Shown: positions 34,793-48,200, counted from the stretch's first letter. The stretch is DNA of 64,000 nt from Polydactylus sextarius (GCA_016801845.1 CM028919.1:9441001-9505000); one strand, 5' to 3'. Translations and numbers: made by a program. The notes: generated by a model from the sequence alone, not told the origin.

Positions 34793-35962
34793 ATGGAGAA
34801 GCTGTCAGGAAAAGACAAGGAGCTGATACGAGGCAGCTGGGAGAGCCTGGGCAAGAACAAAGTTCCTCATGGTGTCATCATGTTTTCCAGGTAACATCCT
34901 ACACAGTCAGCATGATTCAGACATAATGGATCAGTCAAGTGACTTGTAAGAGTAGAAAACATTTAAAGTTGTTATTCTGTACAGTTATTTCCTCATTAAC
35001 ATGCATACTAATGACAATTTATGAATAATTAATAGATTCTTAGTGTTTTCTGTGTTGCTGTTTAATAGCTGTGGTGTTTGAATGTGTAACACAGGTGTGT
35101 AGAGAGAATCACGCCAGATCCTCTGCTGCACACTTTCACCATGCAGGCACCGGAGGCTTGACTTGTTGCTTGGCGACAGACTGCAATAATCCACAATTTA
35201 CTTTGAGACAGCTGCTGCTGCTAAATCACTAGCAGGAGAGATTTGTAGATGTATGATTTATAGATTGATTCTGTGTCTGTGTGGATGTGTGGTGACCCAT
35301 GCCGTCTGTATACACCTATAGAATAGTGTGGTATTTGTCTGTGGTAGACTGTTTGAGCTGGACCCCGCGCTGCGCAGTCTTTTCCACTACAGTACAAACT
35401 GTGGCTCCACACAAGACTGCCTCTCCAGCCCCGAGTTCCTGGAACATGTCACCAAGGTGAGCTCTGTTCACCGCAGCGACCGCTACAAGTACACAGACAT
35501 TTGAAGCTTTAGTTTTTTTTTTTCTCTTGTGCACAGTTTTGAACACTTTACATGTGTCTGTTTTTTGCTTGTATACCAGGTGATGCTTGTGATCGACGCA
35601 GCAGTCAGCCACCTGGATGACCTTCACTCTTTGGAGGATTTTCTGCTCAACCTCGGGAGGAAACATCAGGCGGTTGGAGTCAACACACAGTCATTTACTG
35701 TAGGACCAACATCTCATTGTACAATGTTTCAGTTTCACAAGTGAATGAGCTGTGGAAAACATGTTTTTTCTTTGTGTTTGTGTTGTTGTTATTTTTTATA
35801 CCTCTGCAGGTGGTGGGTGAGTCCCTTCTCTACATGCTGCAGTGCAGTTTGGGTCAGGCCTACACGGCGCCGCTGCGTCAAGCCTGGCTCAACATGTACA
35901 GCATCGTGGTAGCAGCCATGAGCCGAGGGTGGGCCAAGAACGGCGAGGACAAGGCCGACTGA
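34793..35962 (+). CDS. NGB: Neuroglobin
   Basis: Hexacoordinate haem globin of neurons and retina; it binds O2, CO and NO and acts as a redox or nitrite-reacting protein in the cytosol and near mitochondria. Exons: 34793-34890, 35348-35456, 35580-35699, 35810-35962. These total 159 aa, against 151 in human. Three introns fit the vertebrate NGB gene, which has the extra middle intron. Distal His E7 is H66 (FLEHVTKVM), proximal His F8 is H98 (LGRKHQAVGV), and CD1 Phe lies in SLFHY. Cys51 and Cys57 in the CD-D region correspond to the redox pair Cys46/Cys55 of human, but only five residues lie between them. The DCLSSPEF, VMLVIDAAV, VGESLLYML and AMSRGW blocks identify neuroglobin rather than cytoglobin. 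The start is the first ATG of the exon and gives the expected N-terminus. Confidence 0.98.
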
Positions 35963-38082
35963 GGCGCACAGCGGGAGCTGCTGAGCAGTTGCTGTCAAAT
36001 CACTCAACATGGTTGCCATGGAACAAGGTTGTGTAACTTGCAGCATTGTGGCTTTGGCTGCTGTACATTTGCTCTGTGAGTGGGATCGCATAGCGTAGCA
36101 AATGTACGGTGTGGTTACACATTACAATTGGATTGACCAATTGCAGAGTTTATTTTCTTTGCTGTGGATGTTTGTGGATGCTACCAAGTGATGCTGTGAG
36201 GATCTGAGCCAGCCTGGTTTGGTCCGTCTGAGTTCAGATCTATATTCTGAGCTCCTCACACTGACAAAAAAAAAAGGCTTAGTCTCTTTGTAAATAATGG
36301 CTTTGATATATATACTCAAATGATACTAGTGACTGTATTGTTCTTTGTGATGTATCTAAAAAGTTGCACAGTTGTGAAACAGTATATATTATATTTAGAC
36401 ATCACACACTACCTAAACTGTGATGGTTACTGTGGTCAGCACGGCAGCTCTCTATCTAACTGGATCACAGTGATACTTTACAATATGACAACACTTTTGG
36501 GACAAAGCAATGTGATCTTATAGAAAAAAAATCTCTAATCTCTTTAATCACAATCATTACTGTGTGTTTTTTATCGATATTGCACATCATTACACCTCTT
36601 TTTGTGTGTGAGCTAATTTTAAAAACGATCTTAACACGATACTGACATGAACTGTTATACTCTCTGATAGCTTTCTTCAGTGATCTATGACTGTTAAGGC
36701 GTCCGTGTGCACCTTTCTCGACACGGTGTGTGATGCTCTCCCCAGTAGAGGTTGTGAGTATTTTAATAGGCTTCAGCTGACTGTTAAACTCTAACTAATA
36801 GACTGTTATGTGATCTTTTAGAGTTTAAAAGTTAAGGGCACTTAGGAAGAATTGTAACATCTTCGTTTCCTTGACTATCAGTTCCCAATCATAGTTAATG
36901 TAAAGTAGTTTTGTTGCACTGTAGTCGCTTATCTCAGTGATTATTAACTGTGTTATTGTGGCTACAAACATAGTATTACCTCAGCTTTAGAGGTGAAGAC
37001 GAGCAGAGTGGCCTGTGTTTCTCCAACACATGGAAACTGCAAGTGAATAGTTGTTTTGTATTATGAAACAAGGTCTAAATTAATTGCAGATGATTTCATT
37101 CTTAACAAATATTAATACAGAACAACTGATACAGAGATACCGTGTGCTCACACCATCCATGTGTGTATTATTGCTGCCATAACACTGTTTGTACCATCCT
37201 CAGCTGTTATTTACATTCATGGTCATGATGCCAAGTAACTTAGCAACAGTGCGCCAAGTATTCGAAAATGACACCATACAACTGTAAATCCAAGCTGCTG
37301 ATATGTGGTTATTATCGCTTTAGTCTGAGTTTACATTTATAAAATTTATTTTTATATTATGAAATGTATGTGTAGTTAAAAGAGCATTGATATTTTTATT
37401 GATATCAATGTGATGGACAGTATACCCTCCAGAAATATAACCTTGTGTGAATTTCCTGATAATGAACTCAATACGAGAAGAAAACCAATAGTCAAATTTA
37501 CTACTTTTAAATTGAGTTTAATTTAATTTAACCAAGATAATATAAACAATAATATTGTTATCAACTAAATGTGCAATCCTTCAGGTAAATATAAAAGTAG
37601 AGTTTTCTATTGAACTATTTTATCCCTGCAGAGTCTGTTCAGTCTGTACTTTCCTGCCCACAGGTGTGATGTTTGTTAACTGACTGTGTAGGTGGTGTAT
37701 TATTTATAGTGATTCTTTTCTTAGTATCAGTACACGGCCCTATGCAGGTTGTTGTTGTTCTCCATGTCTCTATTTTCACTTTACCTGACAATATGTCTTT
37801 TTTAGCAGGCATGACTGACGACTGGCATGTTATCCCGTTAACATCCAGCTCTGTACATATTGGGTGTGTCACTGTCTACCTCATCATTATCAGCTGCTAC
37901 TGAACAGCCATGACTTCACCTAGTTATCCTTCAACCAAAAAAAAAAAAAAAAAAAAAAAACGAAAAAAAGCATATTAATAAAGTTGATACGAGCACGCAC
38001 TCTTTGTAAAACTGGATTCCATCTTACACTTTCAAGAAAAAAACAAAACATGTCGTGTGCTTCTTCTTTAAAACTAAATAAA
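35963..38082 (+). other. NGB 3' UTR with two polyadenylation signals
   Basis: About 2.1 kb with no other coding feature. AATAAA occurs at 37977-37982 and 38077-38082. A 24-base A run (37937-37960) lies just before the first signal and may cause internal priming in cDNA libraries. Confidence 0.6.
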
Positions 38083-38620
38083 GTGAACTTCTGTGGATAT
38101 TTTACTGCTAAACGAGGTCAGTGTGTTTTCCTCTCGCTCTCAAGATTGTTTGTCACAGACTGATGATGGTTACAACACAATGGTCAGCGTTTGAAATCAA
38201 TCACATGATGCCTGATTTGCTTCCCACTGACAGCCCATCCTCTAGCGTTACATAAGATCCAAGAGCCGAATGGCTCATCGCCCTTGGCTACAGAGACGAG
38301 GGCGACTTCAGGCACATCAGCCGGCTTTATTTATGCAACTGCACAATGTCACATTATGATTGCTTATAGAATTTCAAAAAAAGTGTCAAGAATTTCACAA
38401 ATTCGCCTTTGTGCTTTTTTCCTCCGTCCAAACACGAGTAAAAACTTTACAGATATCTGCATGTGGCTCTGCTTTGAATTTTAATTTTCTTGTGTGTCTT
38501 GTAGGTGAAGGCATACTAATGAGGAGGGAGTGGAGAAGGCAGGATAGTTATGATGAGTTATCTTAATACACAGGGCTCATTTCCCTCATAAATAACAATT
38601 TGGTTGGATCATTGTAAAAG

Positions 38621-39000
38621 TCACATCCATGAGCTGGCTGTCTCTTCTGCTGCTGGAGCTGTTGCTGACATGGCCTTAATCTGTCTCTCAGCATCCTCAG
38701 TCTCTCTCTGTGCCACTGAGAGTCTGCTGCGTTTATGTTGGATCTCTGCTCCACGTCTTCCTTCAGCTCGCAGAACAACACTGAGCCAGAGGTGTCTAGT
38801 CACTGGAGACTCTGATTCGACCTCATCTCAGGTCATTAGTGGTTTAGATGACAAGGAAATAAATTCAGTAATCTACCGGCTAAAACCTCTCCTGTGGTTA
38901 ATTAATTAATTAATTAGTCCCCTTTGTCTTACCTTGTAGTGTACGAGGATTTGCTCAGAAGGCTGTCGTCTGGAGACGAGTCTGAGAGAAAAGACAACAT
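38621..39000 (-). CDS. Candidate two-exon microprotein, 75 aa, unrecognised
   Basis: Exon 1, 39000-38933: ATG, reading MLSFLSDSSPDDSLLSKSSY, ending at donor ag|gtaaga. Exon 2, 38780-38621: acceptor ctctggctcag, reading on as SVVLRAEGRRGAEIQHKRSR, then SVAQRETEDAERQIKAMSA, ending SSWM-stop. The phase closes (68 + 160 nt = 76 codons). The N-terminus is Ser/Asp-rich; the second half is a charged, helix-prone, possibly coiled-coil segment. Minus-strand AATAAA lies at 38331-38326, about 290 bp past the stop. It sits tail-to-tail with NGB. I recognise no homologue. Alternatives: a chance ORF, or the end of a larger gene. Another frame of exon 2 is also open but cannot be joined to exon 1 in phase. 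Confidence 0.28.
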
Positions 39001-39370
39001 GCATTATTTTTAGAAAGTCTGCAATGTGTTTTGGAATGAAGGGGTATTCAACGTTGTCATGGCAACTGTTAAGTGATCCACAGTTGTGTGTTTGTGCTTG
39101 TGTACGTGCGAGCGCGCGTGCATTTTTGTTTTTGATAAAGTGGGGGGGGGGCATTGCTCGATCACTCACTCATCTTAAATCATAATGTGGGGAGGAAGTG
39201 AGGAGCAGACAGTGACTTAGTGCACAGGCTCAGGTTAATAAGATTCGCTCTGTTAACTCTCTGAGAGCTGCAGACTGCAACACAAGCCTGTCATGAAACA
39301 ACCACAAACACACTGCAACAGTTTGTACAACTGCTCTGAATTACTAATCCCACTGGTGATGTAAAGCTTT

Positions 39371-39430
39371 AAAATCACAGATCTATTGATTCATTAAGAT
39401 TAAGATTCATTCATTAAGATCTGTGATTTT
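39371..39430. repeat. Perfect 14-bp inverted repeat with 32-bp loop
   Basis: AAAATCACAGATCT (39371-39384) is matched by its exact reverse complement AGATCTGTGATTTT (39417-39430). The loop contains direct copies of TTCATTAAGAT. It could be a tiny foldback element or chance. Confidence 0.7.
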
Positions 39431-41401
39431 ATCATCATTCACTAGATTTAAGCAAATGTTTTTTTGTTGCTAATTAACACACATTTAGTGTATTGCAGCT
39501 CATCCACACAGACGCTCCAGCTGTGTAAATTCATTCCAAAGCTTATTCTTATGCTTTAACTGTTTACACGTAACTACAGTGGTTTAGTGTTGAGTTTAGT
39601 GTCCAGCTGCTGCCAAAATGTGGACGAATCAATAAAAACCAACAGTGTGTCTGATGTTATCCTGTACAGACATAGACAGGAGACTCGAGCTGCTGTTGCT
39701 CCACTAACATGCTACTTTTGTGATGTGGACTATTGTTTCAGAAAGTACTTATGGCAGCAGGATGGTGTCTGTGGGCTCGACTGAAATAAACTACAGAGAC
39801 CATGTGCTTGGTAATGAAGCAACATGTCACCCAGTGCAACACTGTGGCTCACTGAGGTGTTTTTTTAATAGTTTTTGAACAACAATTGAGGTCTATGGCA
39901 CAGAGGAATAAGATATATCAGGCGTTAGCAACACAATGCTTGTTAGTTACAACTGATTTATTGTGTGGTTTTGTTTTTTTTTTAAGGGGATTTGTAGACA
40001 GTTGTCCAAATATAAACTATTTCCAGTTTTATCCTTTTGTAGAATATAAGAGGATCAATTCAAGCGGAGAAATCTGGCTTCAGTCTTCACGGACAAATTT
40101 ATCACAGTGTGAGTTTGCACTGGGTACCCAATTAAATCTGCTGACAGCTGATTTTCCATGGTTATTTCCTTGTTCAGCTGGTAGCCTCCAAAAATATGAG
40201 TAATGTGGCAATTGAGGTATGCAACAGAGATGGCTGTACTTTATGTCCTGTGTGCTGCATCCGATAACTGCTCATGACGCCATTATATCTAATGGAGGGC
40301 GGTAATTTAATGGGTCAGACATTTTGAAATTGATAAGGTGATCCCTGTGTGAAACATCTGCCATCAAACTGATGAAATAACCACCGTGTAAGGTTCAGAC
40401 AGAAAGTTGAGAGAGTCTGTGTGATATGATTGAAGTGTCTCGAAAGACACTACTAACTAGGACACCGTGAAAAGAAATCAACTTTTAGTCTCTGTTTTTA
40501 AGGCAACATGGATGAGAAGTCTTTACAGCTCTCAGAAAGATGATAATTTTATCCCAATGCCATTAAATTACATTTAAAAAGTCATCTGCTGAAGAAATGC
40601 AGCATGATTAAAAGCCACAGAATAGCAGCTTAGTGGACTTTTTTAGTAAAATTGTTTGGTCAAAGATTAAGTTTGACTTCAATTTAGACTTTTGCAACAG
40701 CCTCCATTACACCTCACTTTTTACAAAGTGTAAATAGACCTATAAACAGTAAAGGCTGAACAATATACTAATTAACTACTTCTATGTGCTTCTATAATTT
40801 GCAGATACTAAACAACAACAACAACTTATTATGCTGCATTTGCTTCCTGAAACTAACATAACTAACTAAATATGTGAGTGACAAGATGTTTGCTGCAGGA
40901 AGCAGAGACAATTTCTATTCTAGGCATCTGGGCAGGAGAAAGGCGAGCGGCGGGCCACGTACCCAGAGGAATTCACCTTTCACTGAGAAGCGTGCTCTCA
41001 GCAGTTGCCACGGGTGACAGAGGAAATGTCAGGGACTTTTCTCTCCTCTTCTGTAACTCTTAGTAACGAAGAAACACTGTATAATGACAAGCAATACACT
41101 GCAGAAACAGTATATTGCATTGGTGAGATGGTGTTACAGTTTCCCAGGGTGGGTTGTGTGGATCAAAGCAGATGCTCATGCTATTAATTGCACCATCCAC
41201 CATCTGATGTGGCTTCAGGGGTCAATGAGGTCTGTAGTATTTGCAGAGTCTTGTCCTGAGGCTAGTTCGTATGCAGACACACTACTTCAAACACTGAGCT
41301 AACATGCACCTGCATTCATTAAGCGACTCTCCCCTGCTCTGTTGATGGAAAATATCTGCTTTGAGGACAGATCTGCTCAGGGGAATCACTGTAGTTTGAA
41401 T

Positions 41402-41622
41402 CTAGCTTAGCTTAGCTTAACATAAAGCCTGGAAAAGGGAAAAACAGCTAACTCAACTTTGCTCATGTGTGAAAACATTTACAGAACAAAATCTCCTACT
41501 AGTTGACTGTGTATAAAAGTTTAGGGATATAGTAAAGCTTTAGTATAGCATTTCATTTTTTTTTTTTTTTTTAGCTGTGTCCCCTGTTTCCAGTGTGTAA
41601 GCTAAACTAAGCTAAGCTAATG
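41402..41622. mobile_element. MITE-like element with TTAGCTTAGCTTA terminal inverted repeats
   Basis: The left end has TAGCTTAGCTTAACATAAAG followed by CCTGGAAAAGGG. The right end has CCCCTGTTTCCAGTGTGTAAG followed by AAGCTAAGCTAA, the imperfect inverse. Total about 220 bp, non-coding. This pattern is a very common teleost dispersed element. A T run lies in the middle. Confidence 0.65.
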
Positions 41623-44040
41623 GCATTGGTGTGCCAGAGTGAGTGTTTTTTAATTCAAACCTTGGCATGAAAGTGAAATAACCAACCTTCCAAAATGTCA
41701 AACTGTTCCATTAAATATATATATATTTAATCTTTAGTACAGAAGCTGAACGCAAAACAAATTTCCTGAAGCCACCCTGAACATTTCTCTACACTGAAAT
41801 ATTCATCAAGGACCTCAGTAGAGGAGTGTGAGAGAAAAAGGAATTTCATGGCACAGGATGAATGGATTGAGATGATTTAATTCATTTTAATTTCCGATCA
41901 TAGGTCGTCACTTCCGACAGATGAAGACTCGTCAGTGAGTCTCAAACGCAGACGGTCCCTCAACCTCAAGCTTCTTGGAAATGACAACAACCCACATTTA
42001 AAATAAAAATGAGCTCAAATTTGAAATCATGTTCTGATGAGACACACGTTTCATAACTAAGAGCAAAAAGGAACGGACATGTCTGGAAAGCTAATGTACC
42101 TACAAATAGTCTTCAGATGGCAAAGCCAACAGTATATGAACAGACATGACAGGATATAATAAAACTACTTAAGCATGAAAATGGACAATCCTTTCTTGCA
42201 TGGCCATTAGAGCTAAGAATACCCTAATAAGTTTTATTTTGTATTTTTCAAAGGAAAGTATGTTTAATGATCCATGAAACAAGCTTCTAGAAGAGAAACC
42301 CACAGGAGATGCTCTTTGATGTTTTTTTTTTTGTTTTTTTTTTCCAAATAGATTTTACTTCACGATTCTCTGCACTGACCACTTCATACCCTCCGTGTCG
42401 CCATCTTTCATCTGGTTTATACAGCATGAGCAATTAGGATTAGATTCTCATAAAATGCAGCAAATACATTTCATTTTATGAAATAATATGCCATCAATTT
42501 CATGACAGTACAACGGGAAAAAAAAGGTTCACATCACTGGTATATGATTTATATGATATAAGTTATAATAAACCCTCTCAGACAGAAGAAAAAATGGACT
42601 CAGTTCCACTCCACTGACCAAGAGAGAAGATTGATGTGAACTGATCCACAACGAGGCCGTCACTGTTAATCAAACATGTTGAAAGGCTTTTTTTTTTTTT
42701 TTTATCCTGCCCATACATAATAGTCATCTATGGTCAAAGAAAAAAGCAGATGAAAAAGGATTATTTGAAGTCAACGACAAGGCACCAACAAAGCCACGAT
42801 ACGGAACATCTCGAAAAAGCGGCAAAACTGTTGTTATGTAAAGACGCGTAAAGTTAGCTCAGTGTTGAGCTTCAACGTTCGTTCTTTACCTTGAAAATAA
42901 CGTACCACACATCTCCACCAAAGATCCACTTACATGCTCCAGAGCTTTCAATCACGCCTCACTGTCTTCATCAGTAGACTAAAGTTTGCCGAGTTGTCAC
43001 AGAACTGTGGATGTTCAAACCTGTAAAGACACTCTCACATGTTTGGCGTAAAACTTGAGATCTATGTTTCGTTCTTGAGCAAGTAAACAGACCACGAGTG
43101 CAGACAGTTTTCTCAACATTCACACCAACATGGACAAAAGAAAGTCTGATCATTTACAGCCCCGTGGCAACTGAGCAAAGTGATGATGAGTCCAGTTGAT
43201 ATGACCGAAAGCTGCAGAAGATTATTTTAACACGGGAAAGTGATGAGTTTACAGCTTGTCTGTAGGCTAACAAGAATAAAATCACTACTCTGGGCTTGTT
43301 GAATTATTGTGTTTGTTGTGTTTTCATCTCTTGGTTGTTTCTCCGTTCTTTAGTTTTCAGTCCATGCAGCATATTTCAGGCCATGCTGGATTGTCACACA
43401 AAAGGGAATTTTTTTCTTCAAGGCACAGCAAGAGACATGAAAAAAAAAAAAAAAAAAACAAAACTACAATCTAGTTTACATTCAGTTTCATGAAAAAAAC
43501 ATTTTCATACCACTATGAAGAAAAAAAAAAACCCAAATAATCCCAAAAATACAAAACTAGCAAACATACAAACTGGTGGTAAATCAATAAGATTAGCGAG
43601 TGTGAAACTTGTCCCTCAGGATTTAAATGCATACCTCATTTATACAACATGCAGCGCAGTGTCACACAGAGATAAATGCAACTGAAATCATGGTGATGTG
43701 ATGTGGGGATTGAATCTCGCAGTTTGTATTTTAACACGGAAACATTTGAAGACTAAATTGATGAATGTGACTGAATGTTTTTGAGCCATTATGGTAACAA
43801 AATATCTAAAAATTGGCTTCACTATTTGGGTGTAGTTACTTTTGAGTATTTCATATAATTAACAAAACGATCAAATTGTTCTAGATTGTAGATTTACATA
43901 TTTTTGTCTTGCAGAGACTATATTCCGTGGGAATATTTCCAAAATGTTGTCAACTGAGTGTGTCTGTCTCTTTAGAGTTTCTTTTAGAGTTTTTCTTTTC
44001 CACAGTTGGGTGAGAAGTTTGATATCACTCATGAATGTGA

Positions 44041-44235
44041 AGCTACCGCCAGCAGCTAGTTAGCTTGAGTTAACTTATTTTAATTTGCCATAACAGTAAT
44101 AACAGATGCAGTAACTCTGTGGAGTCTCTGCTGGTGACAACAACAATCCAACCAGGCCAGGAAATAGTCCTCACCCTGGGCTGACCGTTTCTCCCTGTTT
44201 CCTGTTATTAAGCTAAGCTAACGTTAACCATCTGC
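44041..44235. mobile_element. Second copy of the same MITE-like family
   Basis: Left end GCCAGCAGCTAGTTAGCTTG; right end CCTGTTTCCTGTTATTAAGC followed by TAAGCTAACGTTAACC. The internal TTTCTCCCTGTTTCC and TAAGCTAAGCTAA blocks are shared with the copy at 41402-41622. Non-coding. Confidence 0.55.
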
Positions 44236-45233
44236 TTGTGGTTGCTTTGAATTAATCATATGAAACACATGAAAGTCAGCCTGTTTTTCAAAATGTTCAA
44301 ATATTAATTTGAAATAAATAAATAAATAAAGATACAAGTATCACATACACGGTCAATAATAAGGGAATACTCTGATAAAGATGGGGCTGCTCTGTTAATC
44401 CTTCACCAATCTTCAGTGGCCCTCGCTCCCAGAAAAACCCAAAGCACAATATCAATGACACCAAAAAATACTGTAGCAAAAATAGCAACCTTAATAATTA
44501 CAACAAGCTTCAGGTACAGTCAAGCTGCTTGTGCCTCCGTGGAGAGAGTGTACGTTTATTACAGTACATCTCTGAGTTACATTTGGCTCTCCGTCTGTCT
44601 GCTCTCTCGCTGCAGATGGCTTCACAACTAGCTGCCCTCACCCTCAGCATCCCCGAGCTCTGCTGCCGAGGAACCAGATATCACCCGTGCCCAGATCACT
44701 CCGTCAGTCTGCCGGGGCAAGCCTGCTCACACCACCCACTCCGATTGGGATCTTTCACCTCCGCTCATGTCCAAGTGGCGCAGCATGGACAGAATTTCTC
44801 TGATAACACCCAAAGGCGATTCCACTCAAGTCACTTTTGTTACTTTTAACCTTTTTAACTTTGCAAATGAAGCCACAGAAGAAGATGGAATCCCTGTGAT
44901 AGATCATCCAGTAGTTCAACTAAAATATTCTGTACATTTAAGTTGCACTAACAAGACTGATGTGTGGTTCATGTCTGTTAGACATATGCAGGAAAAGTTT
45001 CGGCCAGCTGTTGTCTCTACGATATAGTGATGTTTGTATGGATCCTGCTATTGAATTCTCAAGCTCCGTTCTTCTTTAGGTTCTTCATCCTTTGGACAAG
45101 CCCAGTCTAATTTTAGGGTGTGAGGCAGCTAAGTTGAAGTCTGAGGTCAGTGGCGAAAACGCAGCATTGCGGCTCTTAGCAATCTGTGTTCCCCAGGTGA
45201 AAGACGTGGAAATCAGCGTTGCGGGATTAGATG

Positions 45234-48200
45234 TTACTGGTAGTCCACAGGACTGTCCATGAGTGGACTGGAGCAGCAGGGGTCAGGAGGATCTTGGAGC
45301 TCAGTCTCATGGGTCTTGGCATGGTCTTCCTCTCCCTCCTCTTCCTCTGTGGGGTTGTGGCTTGAACCCTGGGAGCTGGCCATAGCGCCGTAGCTGTGGT
45401 GGGCCGGGGAGGGCATCGGAGTCAAAGCCAGCTCTGGCTCCAGCAGCACTGACGCCACAAACAGCTGAGGAAAGCAGATCGACATACAGTTTATGACCAT
45501 GTCGTGCTGTAAATCGTTCAGCGACGTGGAGGTATGGGTTTAAATTTGAGTTTTAAATCTGATCATTGTAGGATGAATAATCCTGAGGTTCATGTTCAGG
45601 ATATAGACTAAAAATGACAAAGATTATAAATACATGCTACAACAGTCCTTCAAAGATACGTCTACATTTAAAAAAATAAATCTGAGCCTGACGTGGCAAA
45701 TTCAAAGTCTGTGGTAGTCGTAGCTGCTAGAAATGCAGAAAATATATACTGAAAGATGAGATAAGCTTTGTATCGTGACTAAATATACATGATTAGATAT
45801 AAGTAGATCAAAAATGGTTTTAGTTATATTTTAGCTGGTGTACTGGCTAATAAGAGAACAATGTGGTACTGTACATTGGAGGCAGTGGTGGATGTTACAG
45901 TGCTCCTGTCTGCATCCGTGAATGTCCCCTCTGCTGGCTGATCAGACATCTAAAACAAACAAACATATATATACTATTTATTGAGTATTAGTGTTTCAGA
46001 TGAACTTAATTTCACTGAATAACTACCGACCTGGTAGCTCATTGACTTGTCTGGTTGCTTCCTAAGGCACAAGCGGAAGAGGGAGAAGGCAATGCAGGAG
46101 AGCAGGGACACGAAGGTGAAGAGGGTGATGGGATGCATTGAACCTGTAACAACAATAATGAGCAATTAAAAAAATATTGGCATAGACACATAATAACTTT
46201 ATAATAACAAGTGATTAAGTACCCAGTTTGAGCACTGAGAAGAAGAGCAGCCAGAACATGCAGAGAAGAGGAGCCACGATGACCTGACTGATGGCTGCTC
46301 TGTGGATCCTCTGATTGAGTTTGGTGGGAACGTATGCATAGTAGATGTTGTATCGATCAACCACGTGCTTCAGGATCACATAGAGAAGACCTGCAGGGAC
46401 ACGGTGATACATTACTTGCACCAAGAGTTCAGCAGCATAACAATAAAACAGAGGAAAGTGATTGGTGTGTATTGTGATGCTAAAATCAAAAGATGACCAT
46501 CAGATCTGATTAGAAATAAGAAACAAAAATGCAGAAGTCACTTTAAAAGGTTCATATTGTGCCTTGGTATTACTATCAGTAGTTTGCTTATTACCAAATA
46601 AAGTAGCTGTTGCACGAGGTTGTTTAACTCGAGGTAAATCCAATAAATTGCTATTAAGTAGACAAGTGCATGGTAACCAGTGGGAGCCTGTGGAGCAGGG
46701 AAAACACTTTTTAATATGTCAAGCACCACTGGCTCCAGCGTGACTGGATTTTTTTTTTATAAAGTGGACACATGAATATGTTGTAAAAACAAGCAATTTT
46801 GATTTATTTGTCAAATTAATATTTTACCCTTTGGCCCTTAAATGAAAACCTGTGTCGGTTCTTTGTGGTTCCATTCAATGAGGTTTTAACTCTGACCACA
46901 GAGAGTACTTACCTCAGCCCTGCCACAGAGAAGTGTTAATAAGGTTAAAATACTAAATCTGCAGGAAACAACAAAGGTGAAATACGCAGAGCAGCAGGCT
47001 ACGAGGTATAAAAGAGGCTGTTTTGGACCAATGATTAGGCTGCAGAAGTAAATAGAAGCTTGGTGAGCGCTGGGCAGAGACAGGAGCAGAGTGGGCGTCT
47101 GGCTCGCAACTCGCTGTGTCTGGGTGTCTGGGACTACAGCAGCAAATTCACACAGTCTGCATTGGACTGGCAGGCAGTAGAGGAGAGTGAGGTTATAGTG
47201 TGAGGACACACACACACACACGAAAAAAGAGGAGAAAACAGGGAAAGGGGTAGATAAGGAGGGAAAACGGTAACTACATGTTTCTCACCGAAGGGCGTAA
47301 TGATGGGACATGTGATGCTGTACGCCATACTGACTGCAAATATACACATGGTCCAGGCGTACTCCAGGCCAAACTGGAACTCATAGGCCTGACTCTGCAG
47401 ACAAATACACACAGTGAGCTTTTTGAAAAATTCCAAATCTTGCATGAAAACACTGCTGTAAGCACGCACACACACAAAAAGAAATGGCCTCGCTGACCCG
47501 TTTGACGTGAATCCTCTCGGCTTGGGACTTGGCGAAGCAGAGACGGAGGGCGTACACTGTCAGCGCCGGGATACGAAGCAGCTCCATGGACGTTCCTATC
47601 AGGCTGGACGTGATCACGTAGTTCACGAAGAACGCGCCGTTGTCGGGAAGGAACACGCACCTGTGCAGAGAAAAAAAACAACATGACTTTTGAGGATCCA
47701 TAATACTATTATTATGTATTATTATTACTATTACATGTTACTATATTATTGATAAATTTTAATCAGAATACATAAATCTATAAAACTTACTGGAATTTGA
47801 CTTCCTTCTCATCCAGGAAGTGAACGTCAAAGAGCCAGGTGAAGAACAGGTCGAGGCTACAGGGAGAATAAATTATAAACAGAACAAAGAGAAAGTGGGC
47901 AAAAATCTAAAGAACTACAATAAATTAAGATTCAAAGTAGATGTGATATGTTTGCGTTGAGTCAGTAGATGTCGTCTAGATATACCTGGATAGACCGAGC
48001 GAGGGCAGGATGATGACCATGAAGACGAGCAGTAAGAAGCACTTGTGCATTGTTACTTGGTTTTCACCAGATCTGAAAGGTTATATGACAGACGAGGGAT
48101 CATGAGAAGATCATTATGCAACACATATGTAGTTATAAAACGTACCTATGTTGTCCTATTTGAAGTAATAAACACACGATGCAAAAAAATGCGATGCAAA

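Larger units (their letters stand above)
39001..45233. other. NGB-TMEM63C intergenic region and likely TMEM63C 3' UTR
   Basis: About 6 kb without a supported gene. It contains two small inverted-repeat elements (41402-41622, 44041-44235), homopolymer A/T runs (about 41558-41572, 42322-42341, 42689-42703, 43440-43458) and an AAAT-type run near 44313-44329. The right part may be TMEM63C 3' UTR. One possible minus-strand AATAAA is at 42238-42233, but the true end cannot be fixed. Confidence 0.5.

Noticed and set aside
34793..35962. Cytoglobin or another globin
   Set aside because: Sequence blocks and the intron count (three coding introns) are those of neuroglobin.
38563..38781. 72-aa coiled-coil-like ORF (other frame of the microprotein exon 2)
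   Set aside because: It looks protein-like but cannot be joined in phase to any upstream exon; the joining frame carries a stop in exon 1.
39886..40203. 105-aa plus-strand ORF
   Set aside because: No homology recognised, AT-rich codon use, no splice or UTR signals; consistent with chance.
44297..45027. Plus-strand ORFs between 44.4 and 45.0 kb
   Set aside because: Overlap a likely TMEM63C 3' region and repeat DNA; no initiation context, splice sites or recognisable motif.
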